Counted from the first letter of the stretch, positions 14,556-23,414 are shown. The stretch: 42,391 nt of DNA from Bacilli bacterium (GCA_017450325.1 JAFSVB010000026.1:1-42391), one strand, 5' to 3'. Translations and numbers: made by a program. Notes: a model not told the origin generated them from the sequence alone.

Positions 14556-17239
14556 ACAATCATCGAATTACTATGATCGTTTCCTACACAGCCATAGGGG
14601 TTTTGCTGGGAATTTTAGGGGTAAGATATCTTTTTCTGAAAGAATACTTATTCGCTGTTTTAACTTTCTTCGTCCTTATTGTCTCCCTTGCGTTTAGCTG
14701 GCAATCTCTCATGGATCTACGAAATGGGAAGCAGGCAATAAATCAAATAAGAAGGAGCGTTGAGAAACTGGGGATACCCGTTTCAGAACAAGGTCAGCAT
14801 CAAAACTGCAACAAAGCACTGCAGTCTATCTATGAAGACATCGAGAAAGCTCTTTGCATAGAACAAGGACCAAATAAGCAGCAAGAGGAAGGCGATATGC
14901 AACGTACATCAGAGAACGCTTTTTTTGAAAGGATTCCCGTTTCAAAATGCGTCTGTTATTTTCAAACAAGCGAGCAGAATGATGCGACGCTTTCCGAGCT
15001 TGGCCAATTGATTGGCGAGCATTTCCCATATGCCGACGTCGATGCGCGGCGATTTGGCGTATACGTCACGTTCTCTTGCTTTGACTCCGAGCAGGAAGTA
15101 TTCGGCCAAATCGAAGAGTTCCAAAAATCATGGAACGATCATCACGAGCGTCTCTCCCCGCTTTCCGTTGGCATCTCGTTTAGCCATAAGCAGGACGACC
15201 AGAGAGATCTCCATGAAGAAGCCAGGCAAGCCGCGTTTCTAGGAAAGGGGGTGCGCGTTCTGCCGCAAGAGAGCATCAACGAAAACCCTGCTCATAGCGA
15301 AACGTCCTCATCAAAGATGGCAGAGCTTTTGGATTCCTTCGATCAACTCGGAAGGAATCTGTTGAAAAAACTACCCTTCGATTGCGTTGGCATGATATCG
15401 CGTGATATTGAAACGGAGGAATACAAGGTTTTGTCGGAAGTGCGCTTCAGCAAGCCGTCCATTCTAGAGCACGCGAAGAATAACGTCCTTCCATGGAACG
15501 ATATCGGCAGTTTTTTGGACAGCATACAAGGTAGGGCGTTATGGGGCGTATCGAAAAGGGGGTATCTATCAAGGAACCAAGCAGAAATAGCGGAAAAATG
15601 GGGTGCTGATTCCGTTTACTTTATTCCTTATCAAATCGGAGGTTCTCTGGAGGGGCTCTGTTATCTTCTTTCCGAGGACCCCACAATACTTCTCCCAGAA
15701 CACCGCGAAGTGCTTCGGCCTTTTCTATCGCAGTTCCATCTCATCATTGCGAGCCAAACAGCCCTCGCCCAATATCGGAAACGGCAGGCAGAACACCGCA
15801 TGCTACTGAAACAATTTGGAGGAGTGCTATATAGTGTGGACCCATCATGCCATAGCATCCGATTTCTTTCATTGCCCGACGCAAACCCCAATGAAAAGAA
15901 GTGCCATGAATTCTTCTTCGGATCATCGGAGCCATGTCCATCCTGCCCGCTGCTCACACGAAGTCCTATGGTTGCCGCTTCGCCCGTGCTTGGAAAGGGC
16001 AACCAACGCTTTGTCTTGCTTCAAGACGGCACTTCCCCTACTTTGTTAATTTCGCCAGAAAACATAGGGATTGAAGAACAAAAAAACGCAAGTTTTGCGG
16101 AGATATTCGAAAAAGAGCTCATCTATGGCCGAAGCGGTTCCATTCTCTTTGCGCGTCTAGAAGACTACGTTAAGGAGGAGCGCGACTCCGTGGATCGATT
16201 CGTCCGCGGCAAAATGGAAGGCTTGGGGCTCGCCGAGGACCTATATGAGTATCAGCCCGGCGTCTATGCTTTTGTTCTACGCGGCGTCAACCAACGACAA
16301 GCGGCCTTCTTTGCCGCGAAAATCCACGAGGCACTGCGCATGCCGCCGGGATTCTCGCGTTTCCCCATCTTTTCCTGGTCCATGGGCGCATTTGAGTATC
16401 CCTACCGCGTCAATTCGCTATATACACTGAACGTTCTTTATGAATCCGCCATGGAAAAAGCCAAAACGCATGGACTCAATCGCTTCCTTTCCTTGCCCAA
16501 TACGCCATCGCTATCGCTCATGGACCGCCTTTATGAGGCGACGAACTATATTCTTCGCTCGGATCATATCCCTCTTCGATTCTCGGTCCTTTACGAATGC
16601 AAAACACGCATCCCCCGTTACGTCGTAACCCGCATCGATACCTCCCGCTTTGAGTTCCTATCCACTGACCAAGATGAGCTATACCGCCAACTAAGGGAAG
16701 GCCCGTACAGAATGCATATTAGTAACTTGATGTTGATGCAAGTCGAGGCGTTTCTTTGGAAGAATCTCAAAGACCTTCATCGACTCTCCCTCAAAGAATT
16801 CCACATCGAGATTCCTTCATCGTATTCCTTGAACGAACAGTGGGTCCGTCGTCTTTGTTCCATGGTGAGGATTACGAAGTGCCCAAAGGGTTTCCTCAAG
16901 TTAAGAACGCTCGACGGCCTAACGGTTTCGCAGAATCTTTCCAGCGCATTATCACGCGTTGGCGTTGAAATCGTAACGTGCGACTTCGCCGAGGATAAGC
17001 GTTTCTCTTTCTTAGATGCCAATGCAATCACGGCCGCAACGACTTCTTTGGATGCTTTGCTCCGTTTGCAGGAAGATGTAAACAAGTCGCCCAGCGCTTG
17101 GCTTGTCGCGCGCTTGCACAATAAAAAAGAGAAAGAGTATGCGACCGCGCTCGATATCCCCTACGGGACAGGCCCTTATTATGGCGGATACTGTGACGAA
17201 AAGACCTTGCTTCGGCAGATCCGGCAATGCGCTTCCTAG
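14549..17239 (+). CDS. Large membrane protein with degenerate GGDEF-GAF-PAS-GGDEF-EAL architecture
   Basis: An 896-residue protein, last in the SipW operon. Two membrane helices lie at about 8-28 and 33-52. Residues 125-240 fit a GGDEF fold without its motif (RRFGVYVTF where RxGGDEF is expected; then SVGISF and ARQAAFLGKG). Residues 260-405 look like a GAF domain. At 420-490 is a PAS-like segment with KCHEFFFG…PCPSCP, the C-x-x-C pattern seen in some PAS sensors. A second degenerate GGDEF lies at 520-647 (QPGVYAFVL; SMGAFEY; ESAMEKAKTHGLNRF). Residues 655-896 resemble an EAL domain ending in IPYGTGPYYGG, where EAL proteins have QGYxF. Neither cyclase nor phosphodiesterase residues are preserved, so it probably senses or binds c-di-GMP or another ligand rather than making it. 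Assignments are by pattern reading only. Confidence 0.6.
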   Translation: MLNNHRITMIVSYTAIGVLLGILGVRYLFLKEYLFAVLTFFVLIVSLAFSWQSLMDLRNGKQAINQIRRSVEKLGIPVSEQGQHQNCNKALQSIYEDIEKALCIEQGPNKQQEEGDMQRTSENAFFERIPVSKCVCYFQTSEQNDATLSELGQLIGEHFPYADVDARRFGVYVTFSCFDSEQEVFGQIEEFQKSWNDHHERLSPLSVGISFSHKQDDQRDLHEEARQAAFLGKGVRVLPQESINENPAHSETSSSKMAELLDSFDQLGRNLLKKLPFDCVGMISRDIETEEYKVLSEVRFSKPSILEHAKNNVLPWNDIGSFLDSIQGRALWGVSKRGYLSRNQAEIAEKWGADSVYFIPYQIGGSLEGLCYLLSEDPTILLPEHREVLRPFLSQFHLIIASQTALAQYRKRQAEHRMLLKQFGGVLYSVDPSCHSIRFLSLPDANPNEKKCHEFFFGSSEPCPSCPLLTRSPMVAASPVLGKGNQRFVLLQDGTSPTLLISPENIGIEEQKNASFAEIFEKELIYGRSGSILFARLEDYVKEERDSVDRFVRGKMEGLGLAEDLYEYQPGVYAFVLRGVNQRQAAFFAAKIHEALRMPPGFSRFPIFSWSMGAFEYPYRVNSLYTLNVLYESAMEKAKTHGLNRFLSLPNTPSLSLMDRLYEATNYILRSDHIPLRFSVLYECKTRIPRYVVTRIDTSRFEFLSTDQDELYRQLREGPYRMHISNLMLMQVEAFLWKNLKDLHRLSLKEFHIEIPSSYSLNEQWVRRLCSMVRITKCPKGFLKLRTLDGLTVSQNLSSALSRVGVEIVTCDFAEDKRFSFLDANAITAATTSLDALLRLQEDVNKSPSAWLVARLHNKKEKEYATALDIPYGTGPYYGGYCDEKTLLRQIRQCAS

Positions 17240-18366
17240 TCCTTATAAAACTTTTCAACGCAGGCGAGGAACTTTCGCTCGCTTAAGTAAAATCGAAAGC
17301 ATTTCTGTTTCGGACAATCAGGTCCGTAAATATAGATTGGATCGCGCGGACCAGATATCTCGATTTTCGTCGGAAACGAAAAGAACTCATTGTTCTCATC
17401 ATTCCCGATGACGATGAAATAGATGCCGACGTCCGGCCCAAATTTGGAAACGATGCCAATGCCATCGAGCATATTCGTACGCTCTGCTTCGTCGACGACC
17501 GCAATGATATAAGGAAATTTCTTTTTGGCAGTCTTATTATGCTCCTCGAAGTTGCCGAACTTTCCGTTCGCGTCAAGGACGTTCAAACGGCGATGCATCT
17601 CGTCTTCCAAGGCGTAGATTCCATCCCAAAGTTCCTGCTGGTCGCGGGCGATATCGCGGTACAAAAAACGAAGGCGGTCACAGTAGCCCATTCTCTTCAA
17701 GGGGTCGAAGAACATGAACTGAAGTCTTGATGGAACGTTGGTCCGTAGAAGATTCAGGACCATTTGGTTTACGTAGGACAAACGGCCAGACCCTTGCTTC
17801 CCATAGACCCATACATTTTTTAGATGCATCAGGTTTGAATCGACGAATGAGGGGCCGGAAAAAGACCCTAACGTTACATCGAGATTTGGGTAAAGTTCTG
17901 GCTCTTCATTGTAGTCACAGTAATCGAAATAGTTTTGCGATAGCGATGTCATCGCGTGCTTTTTCGTTTGCCAAGGATGATCAAACCTCGCCCAGGAAAA
18001 CGCTTTGTCAAAGAGACGATAAAAGCGTGGGTCGTCATAATTTAGGAAAACGACAACCGAGTATCCGATTTCCGGTGCGTAATCTTCAGGGTCACCCACC
18101 ATAACGCCGACGACGAATAGGCCATATCCGCGTGCACGATGGATTTGCTCCACCACTTCCCCATAGGATCCCGGCTTCTCTGAGACAACTACGAAAGCGA
18201 GTTGCGTCGCCCCAGCCACTTCTTCGTCAAGCGGCGGCATATGCTCGCCCCAAACGTACGGCGCAAAAGATTCGCATTGGTTTCTATGAAACCAGCGATA
18301 CATCTCCATGGCGATGTCGCTATCCACGTCGCGGTATATGGGGAGAACGGATTTATAAAGTTTCAT
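17236..18366 (-). CDS. FtsK/HerA-like ATPase fold with degenerate Walker A
   Basis: A 376-residue protein. The C-terminal half resembles the FtsK/SpoIIIE motor: VWVYGKQGSGRLSYVNQMV (186-204) sits where GxxGxGKS belongs, but the Lys is replaced by Arg-Leu. LQFMFFDPLKRMGY (215-228) and LEDEMHRRLNVLDANG (253-268) match the FtsK core, and FPYIIAVVDEAE (284-295) is Walker B. The N-terminal part (GATQLAFVVVSEKPGSYGE at 52-70, then YGLFVVGVMV at 81-90) recalls a tubulin/FtsZ-like Rossmann segment, which is speculative. No membrane helix was found. AGGAAGAG lies 4 nt before the ATG. It converges on the GGDEF-EAL-like gene and shares a CTAG with it. ATP hydrolysis is doubtful. A secretion or division role is possible but unproven. 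Confidence 0.55.
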   Translation of the reverse strand: MKLYKSVLPIYRDVDSDIAMEMYRWFHRNQCESFAPYVWGEHMPPLDEEVAGATQLAFVVVSEKPGSYGEVVEQIHRARGYGLFVVGVMVGDPEDYAPEIGYSVVVFLNYDDPRFYRLFDKAFSWARFDHPWQTKKHAMTSLSQNYFDYCDYNEEPELYPNLDVTLGSFSGPSFVDSNLMHLKNVWVYGKQGSGRLSYVNQMVLNLLRTNVPSRLQFMFFDPLKRMGYCDRLRFLYRDIARDQQELWDGIYALEDEMHRRLNVLDANGKFGNFEEHNKTAKKKFPYIIAVVDEAERTNMLDGIGIVSKFGPDVGIYFIVIGNDENNEFFSFPTKIEISGPRDPIYIYGPDCPKQKCFRFYLSERKFLACVEKFYKD

Positions 18367-18380
18367 GTCTCTTCCTTTGA

Positions 18381-18409
18381 ATTATAACCAAGCGCGGCAT
18401 AAGAGAAAA
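18381..18409 (-). promoter_or_regulatory. Promoter of the FtsK-like gene
   Basis: On the minus strand TTTTCT (18404-18409) and TATAAT (18381-18386) are 17 nt apart. The ATG at 18366 is 14 nt beyond the -10, so the leader would be only about 8 nt and begin within the AGGAAG ribosome binding site. Confidence 0.55.
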
Positions 18410-18485
18410 TGCTAGGAACTGATCGGTCCATCCTTGCCTTTTTGCTTCTGAAGTCATGCGAAATAAGTTAATAAACCAATAAGTC

Positions 18486-18514
18486 TTTTCGAATACTTGC
18501 AAAGCAAGTAGAAT
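18486..18514 (+). promoter_or_regulatory. Predicted leaderless promoter with palindrome in the spacer
   Basis: TAGAAT (18509-18514) lies 8 nt before the ATG at 18523, with no ribosome binding site. A weak -35 (TTTTCG, 18486-18491) is 17 nt upstream. The spacer contains a perfect inverted repeat CTTGC-AAA-GCAAG (18496-18508) ending at the -10, a good position for a repressor operator controlling the ABC transporter operon. Confidence 0.5.
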
Positions 18515-18522
18515 ACGTTGCT

Positions 18523-19224
18523 ATGGGTATTTCTGTCTCTCATCTTTTCAAAATCTACAATGAAGGCCACAGCAATGAAGTCCGCGCTTTGAATGATGTC
18601 TCCTTTGAATTGCAAGAAGGCGAGCTCGTCGTCATTCTTGGCCCCTCTGGAGCTGGAAAATCAACATTACTCAACATCCTCGGCGGCATGGACACCGCCA
18701 CGAGCGGCTCTTACTTAATCGGTGGGCGCGACATTGGCAAATTCAAGACGAATGAACTGACCGATTTTCGGCGGACCGACATCGGATTTGTCTTTCAGTT
18801 CTATAACCTCGTTCCGAATCTAACCGCCCTTGAAAACGTCGCCTTAGGCGCGAGCGTATCCAAAAACCCAATGGACCCGGAGGAAGCATTGGACGCCGTC
18901 GGTTTGCTCAAACGGAAAACCAACTTCCCTAGCCAACTCTCTGGGGGCGAACAACAGCGAATCGCCATCGCGCGAGCAATTGTGAAAAACCCAAAACTCC
19001 TTCTGGCGGACGAGCCTACTGGAGCGTTGGATTCCAAAACAGGCGTCGAGATTCTCGCTTTGCTGAACCGTCTTGCAAAAGAATACAAAAAGACCGTCAT
19101 CATGGTAACCCATAACGCTCAAATCGCTTTGATGGCGGAGCGCGTGATTCGTATTGCTGATGGCCAAATCATAGAAAACACCGTAAATCAGGAACCGCTG
19201 GATCCACGTGACATTCGTTGGTAG
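18523..19224 (+). CDS. ABC transporter ATP-binding protein (MacB/LolD type)
   Basis: A 233-residue ATPase subunit. Motifs are complete: Walker [11 protein letters not shown] (39-48), Q-loop [18 protein letters not shown] about 90-107 (in parts: VFQFYNLVP), signature [14 protein letters not shown] (about 138-151), Walker [14 protein letters not shown] (about 158-170), and the H-loop MVTHN. The [15 protein letters not shown] and [10 protein letters not shown] segments are typical of the MacB/LolD/FtsE-like branch, which powers FtsX-type permeases instead of classical import. It has a predicted leaderless promoter and sits 3 nt before the permease gene. It probably drives lipoprotein or peptide transport, mechanotransmission, or antimicrobial resistance together with the permease and lipoprotein that follow. 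Substrate is not readable. Confidence 0.92.
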   Translation: MGISVSHLFKIYNEGHSNEVRALNDVSFELQEGELVVILGPSGAGKSTLLNILGGMDTATSGSYLIGGRDIGKFKTNELTDFRRTDIGFVFQFYNLVPNLTALENVALGASVSKNPMDPEEALDAVGLLKRKTNFPSQLSGGEQQRIAIARAIVKNPKLLLADEPTGALDSKTGVEILALLNRLAKEYKKTVIMVTHNAQIALMAERVIRIADGQIIENTVNQEPLDPRDIRW

Positions 19225-19227
19225 AAA

Positions 19228-21804
19228 ATGAAAAGAGGGTTGTTCTACAAAGTTTTTGGGCGATTGCTCTATCGCGAGATCTTCAAGGATTGGGCGCAAT
19301 CTCTCGCAATTGTGAGCATCGGCGCGATTGCCACAACGCTTTTTGTCGGTCTGCAAGCCAACACGAGCTCCATGAGTGATCGGCTGGACCGCATGCTCAC
19401 CCTTTCCACCCCGGCGGATATTTATGTGACAACCGATCCGCGTTCTTTCGTTGCGGAAGATGACGCGGATAACATCTTGAAGCTTCTTGGCGAGAACGAC
19501 TATCTTGAGACGAGGTTTCTAACCTATTGCAGCCTCGAATCCCATGATGTAGCGCTTGCTTGCTCTTTTGCTCTGCCTACGATTTCAACCCCATACGACG
19601 TCGAGACTTCTGAGTTCTCAACGGCAACCAGCTTTTTCTATGTGGATGAGACCATAGCCGGAGACCTCACCACCAAGCATCCCGACACGGCCGTGTTAGG
19701 CATGGACGTCGACCTAAGTTTTGACCTGCAGGGCTTTTCCTTAGACGATTCATATCTAGACACTCTTGATTCCTTCTTAAAGCAAGGGAAGAAGAACCCG
19801 TTCCGCGAAGGATCTTTCCCATTCCGCGCAACGATAAGTGGAATCATGAAACATCCCGAGAACACGACGAAGGCCAGCCCGATGCCGATGGTCACGCTTC
19901 TTTCCAACAAAGTGTTTCAAGAAGCCGTTGTAAATACGCTGCAGGACTGCTTTATGCCCATTGGCGCCCAACTGATTTATCGTCTTGGCTTCTATGAGCA
20001 ACTCGGCTGGGGAGACGGGGATATTCACGGAAGCGCAGTGAACTTCCCAAAGCACAATCAGTACTTAATTCGTCTACAAGACGGAACAAGCGCAAAGGAA
20101 AAGAAATCGTCAATTGAATCCTATTACAAAGAAAAAACAGAGAACAATCTTTATAGCGCGCAAACGCTAGAGGAGACGAACTTCGTGTCGACGCTTCGCG
20201 ACGAAATTCATCAAGCGCGCATGCTTTCCTTGATTTTCCCCGTCGTATTCTTCCTCGTCGCGGTACTCGTCATCATCACAACGCTCAGGCAGAACATCCT
20301 AAAACGTAGGCAGGAAATCGGCACCTTTAAGGCCCTTGGGCTGACAAAACGAGAGATTCACGGCCATTTCTTATTCCAAACGGGAACCCTCGTCGCCCTA
20401 GCGAGTCTTCTCGGGGCGATCATTGGACCCGTTCTGCTTCCTTTGATCATGGCGCATAAATACGACATCCTCTACACCCTGCCTACCGCACGGTATGTAT
20501 TCCCCATTATGGCGGGCGTTTTGTCCATCGGCGCTTTCCTGCTTTTATCTCTCGGCGCTACGTTCTTTATCACCCGGCGCGAAATCGCTTTGAAACCCGT
20601 TGAATCCATGCGACCAAAAACCATGAAGATGCACCATAGCTTCTTCAAATCTCAAAAGGGAAGGCAAAACGCAGTGAGCCTATCTGCAAAGATGGCGGGA
20701 AGAAATATCATTTATGACCCCGTAAAAGCCTTGATGGTTGTCCTTGGAATCGCAGGGTGCACCGCATTGCTGGTATGTGGCTTCGGCATAGACAATACGC
20801 TCAATTACGACATCCACACCGACCCGTATGTCAATTCGTTTCAAGACGAAATGGCCCATTTTCTCCCATCCCAAACCGGAGAAAAAATAGAGTTGGACTT
20901 CAGCCAAGTCGTCGGCGAAGGAGGGGAACCCCTTATTGCCTCCTATCAGCCCTACAGCCGCATGTCCTTAGAGGTCCTTTCCAGCGATTACTCCTATACC
21001 ACTTATTTATTCGTCTTGGGCAAAGGGATTGGGTTAAACGGAAACACGCCCCCCGTTCATATGCCGTCGGACTTCCCGCGCGACGAAATACTTTTATCCA
21101 CAAAAGCGGCCCAAAGGCTTCACGTCAGCGCAGGCGACACGGTGAAATTCTATGTCGGCTCTTCTTACGTAGAACCAAAAATACACGCGATTTACGAGGC
21201 TTTTTATGGTAATTCGATTATCATGCACTTTGATTCATCCTTGCTTGCGCAGCCCTATGACGAATTCCAAAGCGCGTGGGTCGAAGGCGCGAAAGAAGTC
21301 GATTCCGAGCAATTGCGGGACCATTTAATGGAGATTGACTATGTGCGCATGGTCGATACTTCCATAGAATGGATTCGCCGCGTCGAAGATATCGTCTCCT
21401 CCATTTCTACGATGACCATGGCCATCAAGGTCTTCGCATTGCTTCTGGCTGTTGTCGTCATTTATAACCTTGGCCTATTGAATTTCCGCGAACGCACGCG
21501 CGAAATCGCAACGTTGAAAGTCCTTGGTTTCCATACGTTAGAGATTTCCGCGGGCTTATTGATTGAAACGCTTTCGATGACACTGCTTGGGATCGCTGGC
21601 GGATTGGCCGTCGGCTTCCCGTTTATGAAGGTGGTCCTGATGATCAATCAAATCGACGTGATTCATTATATTTACCGTATCTATCCATTGACCTATTTGT
21701 TCTCCGCTTTGTTTAGCTTTGGCGTCGCGTTATTCATCAATCTTGGGTTGACGCGCCGCATCAAGAACGTCCACGCGGTCGAATCGTTGAAGTCCGTAGA
21801 ATGA
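19228..21804 (+). CDS. FtsX/MacB-type ABC transporter permease with two FtsX domains
   Basis: An 858-residue permease. The first membrane helix (about 24-44) is followed by a large extracellular domain (45-330). A first FtsX block follows with three helices (about 330-450), including TTLRQNILKRRQEIGTFKALG (split: RRQEIGTFKALGLT), the usual coupling motif. A fourth helix lies at about 495-515, followed by a second extracellular domain (520-730) and a second FtsX block (735-850) with RERTREIATLKVLGF. The duplication is typical of large DUF214/SalY-type permeases in Bacillota. It begins 3 nt after the ATPase gene without a clear ribosome binding site. With the lipoprotein downstream it probably forms one export or envelope-remodelling complex. 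Substrate unknown. Confidence 0.88.
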   Translation: MKRGLFYKVFGRLLYREIFKDWAQSLAIVSIGAIATTLFVGLQANTSSMSDRLDRMLTLSTPADIYVTTDPRSFVAEDDADNILKLLGENDYLETRFLTYCSLESHDVALACSFALPTISTPYDVETSEFSTATSFFYVDETIAGDLTTKHPDTAVLGMDVDLSFDLQGFSLDDSYLDTLDSFLKQGKKNPFREGSFPFRATISGIMKHPENTTKASPMPMVTLLSNKVFQEAVVNTLQDCFMPIGAQLIYRLGFYEQLGWGDGDIHGSAVNFPKHNQYLIRLQDGTSAKEKKSSIESYYKEKTENNLYSAQTLEETNFVSTLRDEIHQARMLSLIFPVVFFLVAVLVIITTLRQNILKRRQEIGTFKALGLTKREIHGHFLFQTGTLVALASLLGAIIGPVLLPLIMAHKYDILYTLPTARYVFPIMAGVLSIGAFLLLSLGATFFITRREIALKPVESMRPKTMKMHHSFFKSQKGRQNAVSLSAKMAGRNIIYDPVKALMVVLGIAGCTALLVCGFGIDNTLNYDIHTDPYVNSFQDEMAHFLPSQTGEKIELDFSQVVGEGGEPLIASYQPYSRMSLEVLSSDYSYTTYLFVLGKGIGLNGNTPPVHMPSDFPRDEILLSTKAAQRLHVSAGDTVKFYVGSSYVEPKIHAIYEAFYGNSIIMHFDSSLLAQPYDEFQSAWVEGAKEVDSEQLRDHLMEIDYVRMVDTSIEWIRRVEDIVSSISTMTMAIKVFALLLAVVVIYNLGLLNFRERTREIATLKVLGFHTLEISAGLLIETLSMTLLGIAGGLAVGFPFMKVVLMINQIDVIHYIYRIYPLTYLFSALFSFGVALFINLGLTRRIKNVHAVESLKSVE

Positions 21805-21817
21805 AAGGAGCCAAACC

Positions 21818-22975
21818 ATGAAAAATCGAATTTGTGCCTTATTAAGCGCCACGTTGTTAGGGTGCAGCCAAGCACCTGCTGGCGTTACGGCCATCGCGTT
21901 TGCGAAGAACTACTATGAGTTAAATGTCGGGGACTCTATTTCGTTGACGGCGATCCTTTCCGGTTCGGGAAAAGTGGTCTACCTTTCTTCAAACGAAGAT
22001 ATCGTCTCCATTGACGGCGCCGGCAACGCAAAGGCCTTAAGTGCGGGGGATGCCACGATCTTCGCCGTCAGCGATGGACTTAGTGCTCGAACAGATGTAC
22101 ATGTCATCGGCAAATCGGAATCGCCCCTTGTACAACGTTACGTCGTCGAAGGCACCATGCGTGCCTCGATGCCTGCTTTTGCCGCAAGTCTTGAGGAGCC
22201 GTTCGCCGTGACGTTTGCCTACGAAAAAGGCGACTCCCCTCGCTTTTACCTAGAACAAGCAATTCCAGTCACCACGTTTGGCCAAGCTCTTTTGGCCCTA
22301 GCGGATTCGCCCTTTATGCAGCAAAACCTTTCGCATCCGCTCCCCCAGGGATACCAAGACCTACGCGCCATCATCCAAAACGCCACCGGGCCGCTTCTTG
22401 CCAAATCCATCGTCCACGAAGGGGTTATCGACGCCTATTTCTATGAAGAGGGAATATTCGTGGGGACGGCTTCTTTTGACGTTTCAAGCAGCGTTAGCTC
22501 AACAAAAGACATCTTGGAGTTGATCAAGACCATTTCTCTTGAAGACCTGTCTGCCCAGGATCTTCTCTCCGTCCTTGCCGCCACGCTAGACAAAGGGCCT
22601 ATCGATAGTGGCGACCCTGAGGTCGCATTAATGCAATCGCTGCTCAGCCATGCGAATTTCCATTTAGAAAAGGCGGAGGACAAAATGAGCCTTTCATTCG
22701 GCGTAGAAAGCGGATTTGGGGATTCTCTCTTTAACTATTTCTCAGATTATTCTTTTGGAGATAGCCCAGTCCTCGGCGCGCTTGGCATGTCCGCGTCTAT
22801 CCAAAGGGAGGGCGACGAATATCATCTAACCAAGGCATCTTTTGCAGCATCGGCAACGCTTTTTGGCGAAGCGAACGAACTCGAAATCGCCTGTATCCCC
22901 ACCACCCGCTCGAAAGAAGCGTCGGACTATATCCAAAAGATTGAGTCGTCGCTGCGCGAAGACGCCGAGAAATAG
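21818..22975 (+). CDS. Lipoprotein with bacterial Ig-like (BIG2) domain
   Basis: A 385-residue predicted lipoprotein. The short signal peptide ends in a lipobox ATLLGC with Cys16 as the lipidated residue. Residues 25-95 form a BIG2-type Ig-like domain (YYELNVGDSISLTAIL, then SSNEDIVSIDGAGNAKALSAG in parts, and ATIFAVSDG). The rest is a mixed domain with no recognised motif. A strong AAAGGAG lies 6 nt before the ATG. It follows the FtsX-type permease by 13 nt and is probably co-transcribed, so it may be the substrate-binding or extracellular partner of the transporter. No catalytic motif was seen. The lipoprotein call is firm; the partnership is inferred. Confidence 0.8.
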   Translation: MKNRICALLSATLLGCSQAPAGVTAIAFAKNYYELNVGDSISLTAILSGSGKVVYLSSNEDIVSIDGAGNAKALSAGDATIFAVSDGLSARTDVHVIGKSESPLVQRYVVEGTMRASMPAFAASLEEPFAVTFAYEKGDSPRFYLEQAIPVTTFGQALLALADSPFMQQNLSHPLPQGYQDLRAIIQNATGPLLAKSIVHEGVIDAYFYEEGIFVGTASFDVSSSVSSTKDILELIKTISLEDLSAQDLLSVLAATLDKGPIDSGDPEVALMQSLLSHANFHLEKAEDKMSLSFGVESGFGDSLFNYFSDYSFGDSPVLGALGMSASIQREGDEYHLTKASFAASATLFGEANELEIACIPTTRSKEASDYIQKIESSLREDAEK

Positions 22976-22976
22976 C

Positions 22977-23005
22977 GCGTTCTTTGAGCGTAAAACACGT
23001 ATAAT
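22977..23005 (+). promoter_or_regulatory. Predicted leaderless promoter of lrgAB
   Basis: A perfect TATAAT (23000-23005) lies 10 nt before the ATG at 23016, and no ribosome binding site lies between. The -35 is unclear; GCGTTC (22977-22982) is 17 nt upstream, the same weak hexamer as in the promoter at 2323. Confidence 0.5.
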
Positions 23006-23015
23006 ACTTCCTGAC

Positions 23016-23414
23016 ATGAAAATCTTTAAACAACTGCTCATCATTTTGACCTTCACGATCATCGGCAGTCTTCTTTCCTACTTGCTCTCGCTGATTCACT
23101 TTCCCTTTCCAGGATCGCTCATCGGCATGATTTTATTATTCATCTTCCTCCTTATCGGGCTAGTCAAAGTCGATAGCATCACCGAAGTCGGCCAATTCTT
23201 CATCGATAATATGGGCATCTTCTTCGTCCCTGCCGCCATCGCCATCTTAAAGCAAATCGAGATTATATCGCTCCACTGGTGGAAGTTGCTCATCATTCTT
23301 TTCGCCGCGTTCGTCATCTCGTTTACGGCGACGTATTGGGCCGTAAGACTCACGATTTTCCTGCAAAACCGCCACAAAAATGAAAATGAACCCGCGGAGG
23401 TGCCCCATGATTGA
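23016..23414 (+). CDS. lrgA: LrgA/CidA family holin-like membrane protein
   Basis: A 132-residue protein with four predicted membrane helices (about 6-24, 30-50, 62-84, 91-113). The family's conserved blocks FPFPGSLIGMILLF and NMGIFFVPAAIAI are visible. LrgA/CidA proteins form holin-like pores that influence murein hydrolase activity and, in several Bacillota, pyruvate or by-product export. It overlaps lrgB by 8 nt. ATG at 23016 is the start because the frame before it has no start that fits the hydrophobic N terminus; the longer frame from 22842 covers part of the lipoprotein gene. It is predicted to be leaderless. No LytSR regulator gene is in the window. Confidence 0.9.
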   Translation: MKIFKQLLIILTFTIIGSLLSYLLSLIHFPFPGSLIGMILLFIFLLIGLVKVDSITEVGQFFIDNMGIFFVPAAIAILKQIEIISLHWWKLLIILFAAFVISFTATYWAVRLTIFLQNRHKNENEPAEVPHD

